The notes under the pieces: generated by a model | What the model was told of the DNA's origin: nothing | Database searches by the model: none | The model's input: only the letters and a program-made list of their open reading frames with translations | Program-made: the position numbers and the translations under genes | Source: Nymphalis io | Lineage: Eukaryota; Arthropoda; Insecta; Lepidoptera; Nymphalidae | Reading direction: 5' to 3' | Assembly (NCBI RefSeq): GCF_905147045.1 | Contig: NC_065897.1 | Span: 4,541,001-4,605,000, forward strand | Length of the DNA stretch: 64,000 bases | Shown: in pieces, positions 23,573-35,364 of the stretch | Layout of the letters: each line of letters starts with the position of its first letter | Numbering within the stretch: the first letter of the stretch is position 1

Positions 23573-24144
23573 GCCATGACGAGACCACGGAAGCGCAGCG
23601 CACTACCTACCTTTTCTCGAAGTGATATGTTTTGCATCACGCGCTTTGAGCTCTTTTTAATTTTTGTTTTATCTTTTTTACAGTGTATAAGCTTTATATT
23701 CATTAATTTAAAAAATACATATTCAAACGCCAACCACGTGGCAGATTTTAATTAAAATTGATACAAGCGATTTATTTTTTACTAAAGTTAGAATACCTTG
23801 CTTTTTTCTTGAACATTATTTAGTGTGGTAGCGTGACATGTTTTACGGTTACATTTATAAACAGACCGTCAAAAAAATAATCATTACTGACTACGAAGAA
23901 ACACAATTCCTTACCGTTCCTAATCGCGAATCGAAGCTCGAAGATTTATTTTAACGCGCTAAACGTGACAACTATTTTATTTATATTAAATGTGACAACT
24001 ATTCTTTCTTGAGATATATATGAAAGACCAATTAGACAAATAAAGAATGTGTTGAATAATAATTAGTAGTAATTATTAAATAAATGTCGATCGAAAATAT
24101 CGATCGTATCTTCGAGTGTATAGTTTTATGCTTATATTCCAATT

Positions 24145-27100
24145 TCAAATCTTTTTTGCAATTGATGATTCAAGCATTAAGTAATATGAAAACGTCGTCT
24201 TCAATATCTGAAAAGATTTTAAATTATAAATTATAACATTTTGAGTTCCATTATAACTATTTACACTATGACTTTATGTTTTTCTAACTATGTAATCAAT
24301 AAACGTATCTATTTGGACTTCGCTTTGTAGGTCTATAAACCGGACCTTTGACAACAAATTCAGTCAACTCACAAGGTGAGTGAGATTTTCCCACAAAGGT
24401 AAATTTAATGAAATTGTGTTTCTCAATACAACATCGTAATTGCATGCTTTGATAAGCCGCACTATGGGAAATGGTTTCTTAGTAGTTGTGGTAAAAATAT
24501 TATAATCTAATAAGTCTTTGACAGAAATAGTAGTAACATTATGCAATGATGAACTAAATAAACGATGTTACCAGGAAAGTGCAACGCATAACAAGATTAA
24601 TTACATTTTATTTCATTAAAATATATCTGAGCAAACATTTAGATAATATTTTTTAATAAAATGAATCAAATAAATATAACATGAAAAACACAAAAAAAAA
24701 AAGAAAATAACGACATTTGACTTATTTTAATAATCTCTTTACACATATGATCGGCATTTTTTTAGTATAAATATTCGAAAATCAAATATGTTGTTATTAG
24801 GCTTTTTTATCTTATAAGCACTTTTGAATCGTCATGTGACAGAGTTAATTTTGTCACAAAAGCTAATTTCTCAATGAATTACTTGTCGAATCGTATAGGT
24901 ACTCACCGACATCATTGGTCCAACGCCTGCCTTCATGCATCCAAGTGCTTTAAACTCCATCAAAATCTGTGTTCTTTGTAATATAAGGATCACGATTTTT
25001 TGATTAGATGTCGACATTTTCTCCCAGGGCATGCTGTATACTAGGTCTGGTAAGTTGTCGGTCTAAAATATTTCAAGAACAAATATAAAACATATTTATT
25101 TTGAGCCATTTAGAAAAAAATGTGAGCCAACGGTATTAAAGTTTTTTCATGTACTAAAATTATATTTTTACATTTCATCTCATTTTGAAATTACATAATA
25201 TTATGTATAGTTCTCCTTGCCGAACTTCAAGGCACGGGGGATATGATTACTTATTTCCCATGGCGCAATGGATTATTAACACTTTTAACAGTGCCAATGT
25301 CTATGGGCGATGTCAACCATTTACAATCAGGTGTTCCATTTTCTAGTCAACGTAATTAAAATAAATAAAAATCATTATACAATGACACCTCAATAAAATA
25401 CGCCTGGAGATGAATCAGGTGTAAGGCCACAGGATTTAAGTTCTTTCCTAGGCTTTCTCTATGTTTCTACTAATGATGAAGTAACTAAGAAAACAACTTT
25501 ATAAGCTAGTTGGACCAACAACTTCAATTAGTTTAACTTTTATTTATTTTTCTATACTTAAGCTCGATTAATCCCTTCGTAGATATCATCATACACATAG
25601 ACATAACTATTAACCTCCTCAACATTTAAAGAAAAAACTTACCTGCCGTTTTATATCTTCAAGAACGAATGATAGTATAATCGGTGCCCCGGTGTATGCC
25701 ATGATCATACCCACATATAACATCATGCTCTCTTTATCCTTAAAATCGTCATTTTATCACTATCTTTTAATATTTAATGCAAATAAATAAACGAAAATTA
25801 TAAACTAGAAACTACATACCCCATACATTATTTGGTACATAACAATACTATTACCAAATAAGTTTTGCAAATAGTTAGTGGCGACATTATATCCGAATGC
25901 ATGTCGTACGTCCTTAAAAATACTGTAATTCCGTTAAATTATTTGACGAAATATTCAAAATATTAATTGAATAATTTCTTTACTACAATATTTAAAACTT
26001 ACCCGATTATAAAATTAGTATAGTCGACTATTTTACCAAGTTTTGTATGAACTTCTTCGTCACTCAAATCATCAGAGATCATCTCGATAGCATGTTTCAA
26101 AATATGTATATGACCGATAATATTATAGACGAACATATAATTTATACATTGAAAAATCATCATCGACGAAACTCCATTCAGCACCGTGTAACAGTTTATT
26201 AAATGAATTATAAGCCAATTCTGATAATTATAACTATAATCAAATGGCATCCACATGAAAAGGGATGTTTGAAGTCTTACTGTGTGATTCAAGACTAATT
26301 CTTTGTGATTGTAATTATATACTGCTGTTACAATTATCCATGCAAATGAGTTAGAAAAAAAGAAGAATATTAAATAGAATGAAGTCCAGCGTGAAATTCG
26401 TTCCAAAGCTATTAATTTCTGTAAAAAAATTTATTTCTTAATATAAGATGTTACCTAAAAATTAAACATTCCTATTTTATTTCCTATCAATATTTCTATC
26501 CACCTTCACTTAACAATTATAACATTAAATCACAATCAATGAACATTAATATTGGAACCAATAATTCAATTTAAACTAAATTAAATTGATCAATAGGATC
26601 AAAGAAGTTTCATAATAACACGGATTCTCTAAAGGCTTAAAGGGATTTTGATCAATTAATATTATTTGTTAGTAATTTACATTTACTTGGTTGTAGGGCT
26701 TTGTCAAAACTGTTTGAATAAGTACCACCCACTCGTTACATGTTCTTCCGCCAACCAAGAATACTTAGTATTGTTGTGTTTTGGTTTGAAGGGCCAGTTA
26801 GCCCGTGTTACTACAGGCGCAATGGAATACTAGTAACATATTTGTTTTCAAAGTTGTTGGCGCATTGGTGATGTTAGGGATGGTTAATGTTAAAGTACCA
26901 TAGTATAGGTGCTGGTAACGACTGATCACTAGATGACCCATTTACTAGTCTTTTATCTATTTTAAATATTTGAAATGTATATATAATTATTCAGATATTA
27001 ATTGAAAGTATATGGTCTGAAGGGAAATTCTGTATCCCATTTTGAAAGTCACTGAAAAAAACCTAGAATCGACTCGATATTAGAATATTTTAATGGACTA

Positions 27101-29351
27101 ACCAACAAACATTGATATTTTTATTTTTACTAATTATTGAAAATAGCTCCTTTTTATTTCTTATCCAAATTGGAACATTTACATATTTATCAGCGTGTTA
27201 TTTTTAAGTCTCCAGCCCCACTGTCTATACTTAAAAGTATCACTTTTGTAACCGAAAGCTCATAATGCTAAAACAGAACTTTCATGAATTTAAATAAGCT
27301 TAAGGCAACAAAGGGAATTCTTCCCCTTCACTTTTGACCTTAAATAGCTTAAATCAAGATAAATTTCGATATTCGTGAAAAATAAGTAATTTAAATCGTA
27401 ACTAAGTTATTTTATAAACTTTACATACATATTTAATGTTATGCAGCGTACTTGTCGTGGAGTAATTAAAAAATACACGATTTTTACATAAAAAAGTCTT
27501 TCTACCAGTTTTTTTTAATAAATATGAGTCATTTGTATGTATACAAGTTTATTTTTTATTTATACTGTGGTAGGGGTCACCTCATGGTAAGTGGTCACCA
27601 ACGCCCATATAAAATACTGCTGTATTGCGGTAGTATATCTGATGATTGGGTGGTACCTACCAAGACGAGCTTGCACAAAGCCCTTCCACCAGTAAATGAT
27701 GCTGTTTACTAATAAAAAAAATCGAAGGAATCGGTGATATATTTAAAAAAAGTATTTCAATTATATAGTGTAATGGATAATTTTAATCTATATTCAATGT
27801 CCAAGGTAATTAATATATTTATCTGAATAAGGATTTACATTAATTCCAAAAAAATATCTTCACAAATAACCAATAGTTTTTTAGATTAATATATATTTTT
27901 CACTTCCAATATTTAAATGTTAATTATATAAAATCATTAGCACCATTACTGATGTATTAACAAAGTATACGATCACAAAATACTTCCCTTTCTACCTGTT
28001 TCGTTGACGTAATATTTTTGTTACCTAAATATATTTTATCGATCGAAAATTTAGCGCAAACACAATCAATCTTGTCATGTACGCTGGTGATTGTCTGTAC
28101 GTCAGGCTCATACGAGTTCATAACTGTCACTTTGAACGTGGACGTAAACGAAATTGAAGCGCGCGCGCAAATTGTCCATCAATTGTGTAATCTTTTAAAA
28201 TGTTATTATTAAAAATATAATTCTTACTTCTTTAATAAATTTATTTTTTGTTTCTGCATATATGTTATACAAATGAATTTTTTGCAAGAAATTTTCTGAT
28301 ATTCGTTTATAGCTTTTCATTTTAGCTGAATATATATCCACCTGAAATTACCAGATAGGATATTATATTACAGTAACAGAATGTCAATGTACCACTGCTG
28401 GGCTAATGCTTACTCTTCTTTTTGAGGAGAAGATTCGAAGCTTTTTCCACCACGCTGCTCCAATGCGGGTTGGTAAAATAAGAATTTCAGTGAAATTAGA
28501 CACATGCAGGTTTTCTTACGATGTTTTCCTTCACCGTTAAGTGCGAGATGAATTTGATGATGAATATGAATTATAAACACAAATTAAGCACATGAAAATC
28601 AGTGGTGCTTGCCCGGATTTGAATCCACGATCATCGGCTAAGATTCACGCATAGTAACTACTGGGCCATCTCGGCTGGTATTATATTCTCAAGATATATT
28701 TCTTTTTTGGAGTTGTTACTATGTTTTTACTTACATTTGCCAGAAAAGTTGCAGGTAAAACAGAAAATATAATACCCAATATGTCGAATGTTAAATCAGT
28801 ATAATTAAGATATAAATAAACGATTTGTGAGATAGCGCACAATGGAGCAAATGTGGTCATAACTCGGCTGTTAATGACTTGCATTTTTGTGTTTTTTTCA
28901 TAACCCCAAGCTGTCCTTTTCCCTACACTGAAATAGCTCATCATGTTCGCCATGAATCGATAAAATAATTGATTTGATGGCGGCGTTCTGTAAAATTAAA
29001 CAATTGACAACAATAGAATTAAACCGGCTTAAGCCGTAAGAAATCCACTAAAAGGGATTTTGCAAAGGACATCTACAAAAAAAAAACTTTTTTGCCTTAA
29101 CAACCCGAACGATGTTGGAAATCAAGCCATACCACAAATATTTCAAATAACGTTTGGCATCAGTCAGTTTATTTTCATGCAGCGTTATCTATATTAAATA
29201 GGGCAAGCGAATTATGCTATCAGAAAGAGCACAATGAAACGTGGGTCAACTGTGTTCTTACAAAAGCTTGAAAATAGCTATTAAAGTCCCTTAAAAATAA
29301 ACTAGCTAGTACTTATTTTAGATACACTTACAAATAATAATCGTCACCCAT
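24145..29351 (-). CDS. Odorant receptor B (7tm_6), 8 coding exons, 406 aa
   Basis: Predicted insect odorant receptor subunit, paralogue of receptor A and transcribed toward it. Exons in order of translation: 29351-29332, 28987-28735, 28341-28228, 26418-26003, 25922-25820, 25738-25643, 25062-24907, 24207-24145 (stop TGA). They total 1221 nt, and all introns are GT/AG with the same phases as receptor A. Introns 4 and 5 are only 80 and 81 bp. The only length differences from A are one codon less in exon 4 and three more at the C terminus, which ends SSIAKKI instead of TTMS. The C-terminal signature starts LQRTQILMEFKALG and, after the last intron, continues ILKTTFSYYLML. No stop or frameshift is seen, so it looks functional. 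Ligand unknown; the best alternative label would be pheromone-receptor-like, which the sequence alone does not support. Confidence 0.93.
25247..25345 (+). repeat. Degraded T-family fragment, intron 6 of receptor B
   Basis: Fragment with TTTCCCATGGCGCAATGGAT, GTGCCAATGTCTATGGGCGA and CATTTACAATCAGGTG. Heavily decayed. Confidence 0.5.
26692..26945 (+). repeat. Degraded T-family repeat, intron 3 of receptor B
   Basis: Shows GTAGGGCTTTGTCAAAACTG, AAGTACCACCCACTCGTTAC and AAGTTGTTGGCGCATTGGTG. Diverged but nearly full length. Confidence 0.7.
27560..27693 (-). repeat. T-family repeat with internal deletion, intron 3 of receptor B
   Basis: Contains CATGGTAAGTGGTCACCAAC joined to TTGCGGTAGTATATCTGATG and GACGAGCTTGCACAAAGCCC. 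The middle of the element is missing. Confidence 0.72.
28370..28680 (-). repeat. Metulj-like SINE in intron 2 of receptor B
   Basis: Complete reversed copy from TACCACTGCTGGGCTAATGC through ACGATGTTTTCCTTCACCG to the head complement CTGGGCCATCTCGGCTGG. It occupies most of the 393-bp intron and starts within about 55 bases of the exon 2 donor. Confidence 0.83.
29332..29351 (-). CDS. Exon 1 of odorant receptor B (20 nt)
   Basis: Encodes MGDDYY plus two bases of a Leu codon, followed by the consensus donor GTAAGTG. It joins in frame to the exon starting at 28987. Length and phase match the first exon of receptor A exactly. Confidence 0.87.
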
Positions 29352-30749
29352 GATTTATACAAATTCGTATTATTTACAAATTATAAATTGAATGTTATAT
29401 TATATATTTTTGATTTTACTATAGAAAACTTAAAATGTATATAAATTGCAAATTGAAAGTTATAGTCATATTAGCAACACTGTAAAAATTATACGTCAAT
29501 TACCAACAATTTCATTAAGCATTGTGTTATAAACGATAAATTTGCGCAAGCTTTTAATTTCTTTTAGGGTTCCGTATGCCGTATAATGAGATTATCATGT
29601 TGATTTAATTTATTGTATTAATAAAATTTGCGTCATCTATTAGTAATTTAAAACTTTAACTATCATTTTCAATATTATCTTCTAAGAGTGTCTCGTTTCA
29701 AATCTCGTTAAAAGACAAATTCTTAAATTATATTCAATTATCGAATTCAATTTCAAAAAATCAAAAGATTCACACACAGACACAAACACACACACTACAC
29801 TCTTAGTAGATATGATATGCATGTTAAATAGCATTCTGCATAGTGAACAGAAAGCTTTGTACTTGTATGTGCCACGTTTCTTACAAAGAAAAAATAAAGA
29901 AGGTATGCAACGTAATTCGCTTTAATTAAACTGAAATTATTTGTAAGCAAAAAAAAAGTTGGAGAAAGAAATGTCATTAATTTCAATTAAGTTATAGAAC
30001 CGTTGATTACTTTTTTAACTAGATATGTATTTTTTCAGTTTGAATAATGTTTATAGAAAATTGCGAAAATACTCATTTATTCATACCGCTATTATTTTAA
30101 TTAGAGACTAGGCGTTCGTTTTAATATCATCAGAAATGTTGTATTACTAAATGTTTCCCTTTGTGTTGTAGATAATATGCATATTAATTGATGAAATAAC
30201 AATTAAAATATATTGTTTTCAATATTTAATAAAATGTTATTTTAGTTATACAAATAACACGAATTACTGGCTCAGTAGTCAATTATCTAAGGTGGATCTG
30301 CACCGTCAAACAGTAATACAAATCGTGGTCTGGTTTAAAAGTGTAAATAATAACAAACTACTGAACTACGTAACTTAGAATATTAGTTACAATCTTACAG
30401 TCCGTATAAACGAATGTACACGGCTCAATAGCGATTTAATGAGTATGTGCTTTTTTTATTTAATTACGCTGCTATATATACATTGCTATTAGACTGAATG
30501 AATCGAATGATATATTTACTATGACTATGAATACAGTTATATAAGGAATATAAGTCTATAGAATCTTGACCAATCCGGATAACCTCTACTTAGCTTTAAG
30601 GACTTTCAATGGGTATTGAAATTCTTATCGTTAATACGAGGACTTGGCCCAGCCGTGGGACAGTTACGGTCTGTTACTTTTATATTCGTGGTGGTGATAC
30701 GTGAATTTGGTTGGATAGTTATATTAATCCATTACATTAGTTAATTTAC
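29352..30749. other. Upstream region of odorant receptor B
   Basis: AT-rich. The promoter should lie at the left end of this stretch. I recognise no gene, repeat or defined promoter motif. Confidence 0.35.
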
Positions 30750-31030
30750 TGGCGGTAGGGCTTTGTGCAAGCCCGTCTGGGTAGGTACCACCCACTCATC
30801 AGATATTCTACCGCAAAACAGCAATACTTGATATCGTTGTGTTTCGGTTTGAAGGGTGAGTGAGCCAGTGTAATTACAGGCACAATGGACATAAAATCTT
30901 AGTTCCCAAGGTTGGTGGCGCATTGGCTATAAGCGATGGTTGACATTTCTTACAATGCCAATGTCTAAGGGCATTTGGTGACCACTTACCATCAGGTGGC
31001 CCACATGCTCGTCCACCTTCCTATTCTATA
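30750..31030 (+). repeat. T-family repeat, near full length
   Basis: Complete blocks from GGCGGTAGGGCTTTGTGCAA to CCTATTCTATAAAAAAA. Nearly identical over long stretches to the copies at 22672 and 31084. Confidence 0.88.
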
Positions 31031-31045
31031 AAAAAAATAGAAAAT

Positions 31046-31086
31046 AATAATAATTATTATTATTATTAATAATAATTATTATTATT
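31046..31086. repeat. Self-complementary AAT/ATT triplet tract
   Basis: AATAATAATAATTATTATTA followed by TTATTAATAATAATTATTAT forms an AT-only palindromic microsatellite between two T-family copies. Confidence 0.8.
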
Positions 31087-31313
31087 CTACCGCAAAACAG
31101 CAGTACTTGGTATTGTTGTGTTCCGGTTTGAAGGGTGAGTGAGCCTGTGTAATTACAGGCACAAGGGACATAAAATCTTAGTTCCCAAGATTGGTGGCGC
31201 ATTGGATATGTAAGTGATGGTTGACATTTCTTACAATGCCAATGTCTAAGGGCGTTGGTGACCACTTACCATCAGGTGGTCCATATTCTCGTCCGCTTTC
31301 CTATTCTATAAAT
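31084..31313 (+). repeat. T-family repeat, 5'-truncated, in tandem with previous copy
   Basis: Starts at TTCTACCGCAAAACAGCAGT, so the first roughly 70 bases of the family are missing. It runs to TTCCTATTCTATAAATAATA. Same orientation as the copy at 30750. Confidence 0.85.
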
Positions 31314-31341
31314 AATAATAAAGCTGTAATGTACAATTATA

Positions 31342-31850
31342 AGGAATTGAGCCTAAGCATCTACCTTCAATAACACTAATTAGCTTACATAGACTGAGCC
31401 CAGTACGTGTCTTCGGTCCTCCTATTTATATGTCTTCCATAGGTTAACAGTAGCTGAAAGAACCAGGGAGTGTCTTCCTCACTTATGTATATATATATGA
31501 TGATAAAACTCACAATGAACGCAGATTTGTGAGAGCGCGTAAAATATCGACCGGTCGCGGTCAGTTCTGATATCGATGACTGGAGAATAGTTCAACTCAT
31601 GTTCAACGCTGTAGTCGCATGTCTGACCAATAGGAACGTTTCTATTCGGTTACCGCTATAATGAAAGAAGATAGTACTCAACTCATTAAAAAAAACACTA
31701 TACAAATCTTATTTCTAATAAAAACCAATCTTTAGAAATAAGTTTTGTCTTATAAATTAAAACAAAAATTAATAATTAAAATAAAGTATAAATTCTGATA
31801 TGAAATTAATTAGAAGTTTATTCCCGTTCGGAACAAAAACTATAATAACA
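31342..31850 (+). repeat. Dispersed repeat D, left copy
   Basis: Matches 52527-53170 over several hundred bases, with shared blocks GAGCCTAAGCATCTACCTTC, CTGAGCCCAGTACGTGTCTT (one base differs), CGTCTTCCATAGG-like, GAAAGAACCAGGGAG, ACCAATAGGAACGTTTCT (one base differs) and AATTAATAATTAAA. No open frame or terminal repeat is evident. Class unknown; an LTR-like or nonautonomous DNA element is possible. Confidence 0.65.
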
Positions 31851-34800
31851 AATATTTAAAATACGTTTACATGTATATTTTATATGATTAATAAAGAATT
31901 GAAATCGAGATGAATAATAAAAAAAGCCGTGATTAGAACGCGAACTTGGCCGATGGTTAGAACGCGTGAATCTTAAATGAATATGCGGACTACGATTTGT
32001 TACGGTACATTAGCGCGTTTGTTTCGAATTTTCTTTTCAGAATTCTAAGTCAATAAAAATATGAGAATTCGATTCCAATATTTATACATGTCATTTAATT
32101 AAACTACATATTTTTCAACTTATCATATTCCTTAAAAAATTAATTATTTATTTCTATTAATATCTGAAGGCTTATCCTTAACTCGGCGTCATTATTGCTG
32201 CTTCTATAAGATTGGTATATGAATTTAGTATGTTTTTATTTTTTATTTGCGTCATTATTTATCTATATTTTAGACTGCCTTTAGTTTCTCTAAGACAAAC
32301 TTAAAAACTATCCGACTTGGCAAACTAGTTAGCATTGTATACAAGAAGCCTTTACGCAAGTGTTACCAATAACTTTTTTTTTATAGTTTCAACGTAATCG
32401 AAAAGAGAAGATAAGAGAAGAATCCTTGCAAACATGTTAAATACGATGAAATACAAATACTTAAATAGGAATTTATAAAATTGACTTGTTTAAATGAATT
32501 ATATTTTTTTTTTACTTTCTTAAATCGTTAGTTTTTATACAGACTAACAGTACCATAATTTACAATCGACATAAATTTATTAGCTAGATTTATATTAGCT
32601 ACAGCTGAATTTAAAAATCAGAGTTCGTGGATATATGGGTGTTAGGAACCATTAATTTTAACCCAGTAGCCCTGTAAAGTAGTCAATATGGAGGTACCGT
32701 ATATAGAGCTAAACGCAGACTAGCCAAAATTAATGCACTAACGGATTATTCGTTACAGCGGCCTTGTATAGGAGATTATTTGAGAGCTGAAGTTGGCGCT
32801 TAAATTAATTGTTAACAGGTACCGGTATCGGTATCGAAGAGGAACTTCTTATTGGGTGAGATTTTATGGGTGATTTATATGTCCATGATAAATCCACCTT
32901 GAAGAGACTCTGAGCTTATCTCGAAAAGAAAGAGTAAAGTACGGCAACCCATCGTACTGTTCATCAGTTCATCAGCATCATTCGATCATACTGTTCGACG
33001 TTCTATTAAGGGCCGCCTGAACTGAACAAACGGCCAAGAACAACGAACGGGTCATATGAGTCACCATGTGTTCACGGTTCTAATGTCTCACCTGCTCCAC
33101 TGCCGTGTTCTTCGGACCGTGACAGTCTCGGATGAAGTATAACGTGGCTATCTTGCTATTACATGCTTGTGAAATTTGCTAAATTTGTGCTGGCCCATAA
33201 ATTAGATGTTGTCAATATATATCGTATAATAAGTTACATTACCGCATTATGACAAAGGAGTGTGAGATATAAGCCACGTACACAGCTTATTATTTTAATT
33301 AAAGGCATTTAATAATTACAAAGAAGGTAATGTAATTGCGCTTGGCTTAATTTAATAGATTCATTATTTACATTAAATAGCATACTGTTTCATACGTCTG
33401 TACTCCTATTAATTATAACATTCATTGATCATTTAAAGATCAAGAAAATACTACGCGAGGAAACGAAGCGGATATGAAACAAAGATAAGATAATATCCTC
33501 TATTTTTTCAAAGAATGAACATCGGACATACAGAACGCAACTGAAATAATCTATAACATAGTAACTTCAGGAAATAAACCCGAAAGAAGTTTAAATAGAT
33601 ATCGAGTCTGAATTATCGGTACAAAAACTCTACTACAACTTTTGAAAGTCGGCGAGTTACTCACAACTTTTCTTTGATGTCTGAAGTGAACCCTTTTACT
33701 TGAAATGTAAAGAAACACGGAACAGCACTAGTCACGAACGTGGACTAAATATTGATGGAAATGTTTCCGTGAATGCCGTTTCTGAATGGACTCGCTACAT
33801 ACTCGTATTTTATTTATTTAAAAAAGCTGACACACGGTGCATGTTGGTGACGCAAAAAAAATTGAAAAGGTAAATCTTTATTAATATAGTTATTGATATA
33901 GAAATATTACTATTATTTCTTACAAAAAAAAAATGATACATGTATATAATGATGTTAAAAAAAAAGTATACATAAAAAAATTAGGATACTTTTTATCCAG
34001 ATAAATGACATGTATTGGCGACTTTTATCAATGTGCTCTATTTTTTATGCTATAATTTACTATGATATGAATACCATACATAAATTTACGCATACTATAC
34101 AATTTAATAACATTTTTATTATTACTAAAGTTTTATGTTCCACGTAGACTAAATGATAATAATATTATCAGCCTTGTTTACGAGCTCTTCCACTGCAGAG
34201 GGAACTGTTTGTACAGGGTACGGGTTGTTTCAGTTATGTTCTAAGTATATGAAGTATTAGGTCATAGTTGACACTGCTAATGTTTTCGAGGACTATAAGC
34301 CGTGCAATTTCTTCTTTCATCATTAAAGGCCAAAAAAATCACAAATACGGACTTACTCAAAGTCAGAAGTGTGTGAATTTTGCATTGCATTCCAACTGGC
34401 TCGACGGTCTAACAGCTTATCTATATAATTTGAAATGACTTCAATCCTTTATTATAAAAAATAATTGTTCAACATTTTTTGTCAACATTCGAAACAAATC
34501 AAATGAAAAACATTACATAACATTAGCTGCTTATAACAGTTAACAGTTGTATGTGTCAAGGGGTGAAAAGTGATTAATATGGTCGTAGTTAAAATACTGT
34601 TACATACAATAAATTACTCTTTTCATATTGAGTTCCCTAATTTCTTCCTGACTCTAATATAGAACAACTAAAATAGTATTTTCTAGTTCAATATACGTAG
34701 TGTATAGTTTCAGTCTTTACACTCCGTATATTGAAAAACTTCCGTGCACTTAAGAGCAATTCCGAGTAAAGTAATCTAGAAAATTCTTCGCAGATAACTA

Positions 34801-34973
34801 ACTGGTTTTAGGATACTAAGTTCAAGATAAATTACCTTGGTTAGAAAAATTATATGAAGTAAATCAAAGTAATGTTACCTATTTAAAGTAGGGTTTGTTT
34901 ATATCATACTAACATAATTTTCAAATTGTGATGACTTATTGTTTTAGGATAGATGACGATGTTTATGACTATA
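31851..34973. other. Long AT-rich intergenic region
   Basis: No gene is recognised. A SINE head remnant with TTGGCCGATGGTTAGAACGC is at about 31948-31985. A GC-richer stretch at about 32940-33180 has no long open frame or known motif. A chance GGTACCGGTATCGGTATCG run is near 32818. Confidence 0.4.
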
Positions 34974-35127
34974 CGATATATTATAGTGCACAAGTGTGTG
35001 CCAAACACAGGTGGTCTCTATTCCATAATTCTTATAATCCCTTAAGACGCAATCCGACACAACCAGAAAGAGTTCAGGCCCAGGACCAACAGCTTTTCAT
35101 GCTTTCCAAGGCATGGGAGTGTACACT
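34974..35127 (-). repeat. S1 SINE fragment
   Basis: Shows TATTATAGTGCACAAGTGTG, CGCAATCCGACACAACCAGA and GCATGGGAGTGTACAC. Both the head and the tail are missing. Confidence 0.75.
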
Positions 35128-35210
35128 TTACTGTATGATCGAATATATCGATTGTTGAATGTTTATACTTAATTGATTTAAAAAAAATGTACCAGATAAA
35201 ATCTTTATTT

Positions 35211-35239
35211 CACCCGAACGAAGTCGGGCGGGTAGCTAG
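35211..35239 (+). mobile_element. Helitron 3' terminus
   Basis: CACCCGAACGAAGTCGGGCG then GGTAGCTAG: a CCCG/CGGG hairpin followed by terminal CTAG, the usual Helitron 3' end. I could not find its 5' end. It resembles the end at 39651-39678. Confidence 0.6.
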
Positions 35240-35274
35240 CATATATTATAAATTTAAGATAATTACATATTACG

Positions 35275-35364
35275 TGTAACGTTCGTTATATGCACGATGT
35301 TCGTGCGAACGTTACAATTTCTTCGATCATTGCGTTGATAATTATCAACGCAATGATCGAAGAA
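35275..35364. other. Cluster of perfect inverted repeats, 46-bp palindrome
   Basis: Positions 35319-35341 are the exact reverse complement of 35342-35364, giving a 23-bp arm with no loop. Just upstream, TGTAACGTTCG (35275-35285) pairs with CGAACGTTACA (35306-35316), and within that loop GCACGA and TCGTGC form a further stem. This lies about 35 bases after the Helitron 3' terminus. Class unknown; cruciform formation is possible. Confidence 0.9.

Larger units (their letters stand above)
21041..24144. other. Intergenic region between convergent odorant receptors
   Basis: This 3.1 kb holds the 3' ends of both receptor transcripts. A possible polyadenylation signal AATAAA for receptor A is at 21264-21269, and its complement TTTATT for receptor B at 23945-23950; both are common in AT-rich DNA and so weak. 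The rest holds repeats listed separately, a short triplet repeat (TAA)n near 23408-23430, and a GC hairpin near 23555. Confidence 0.4.
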
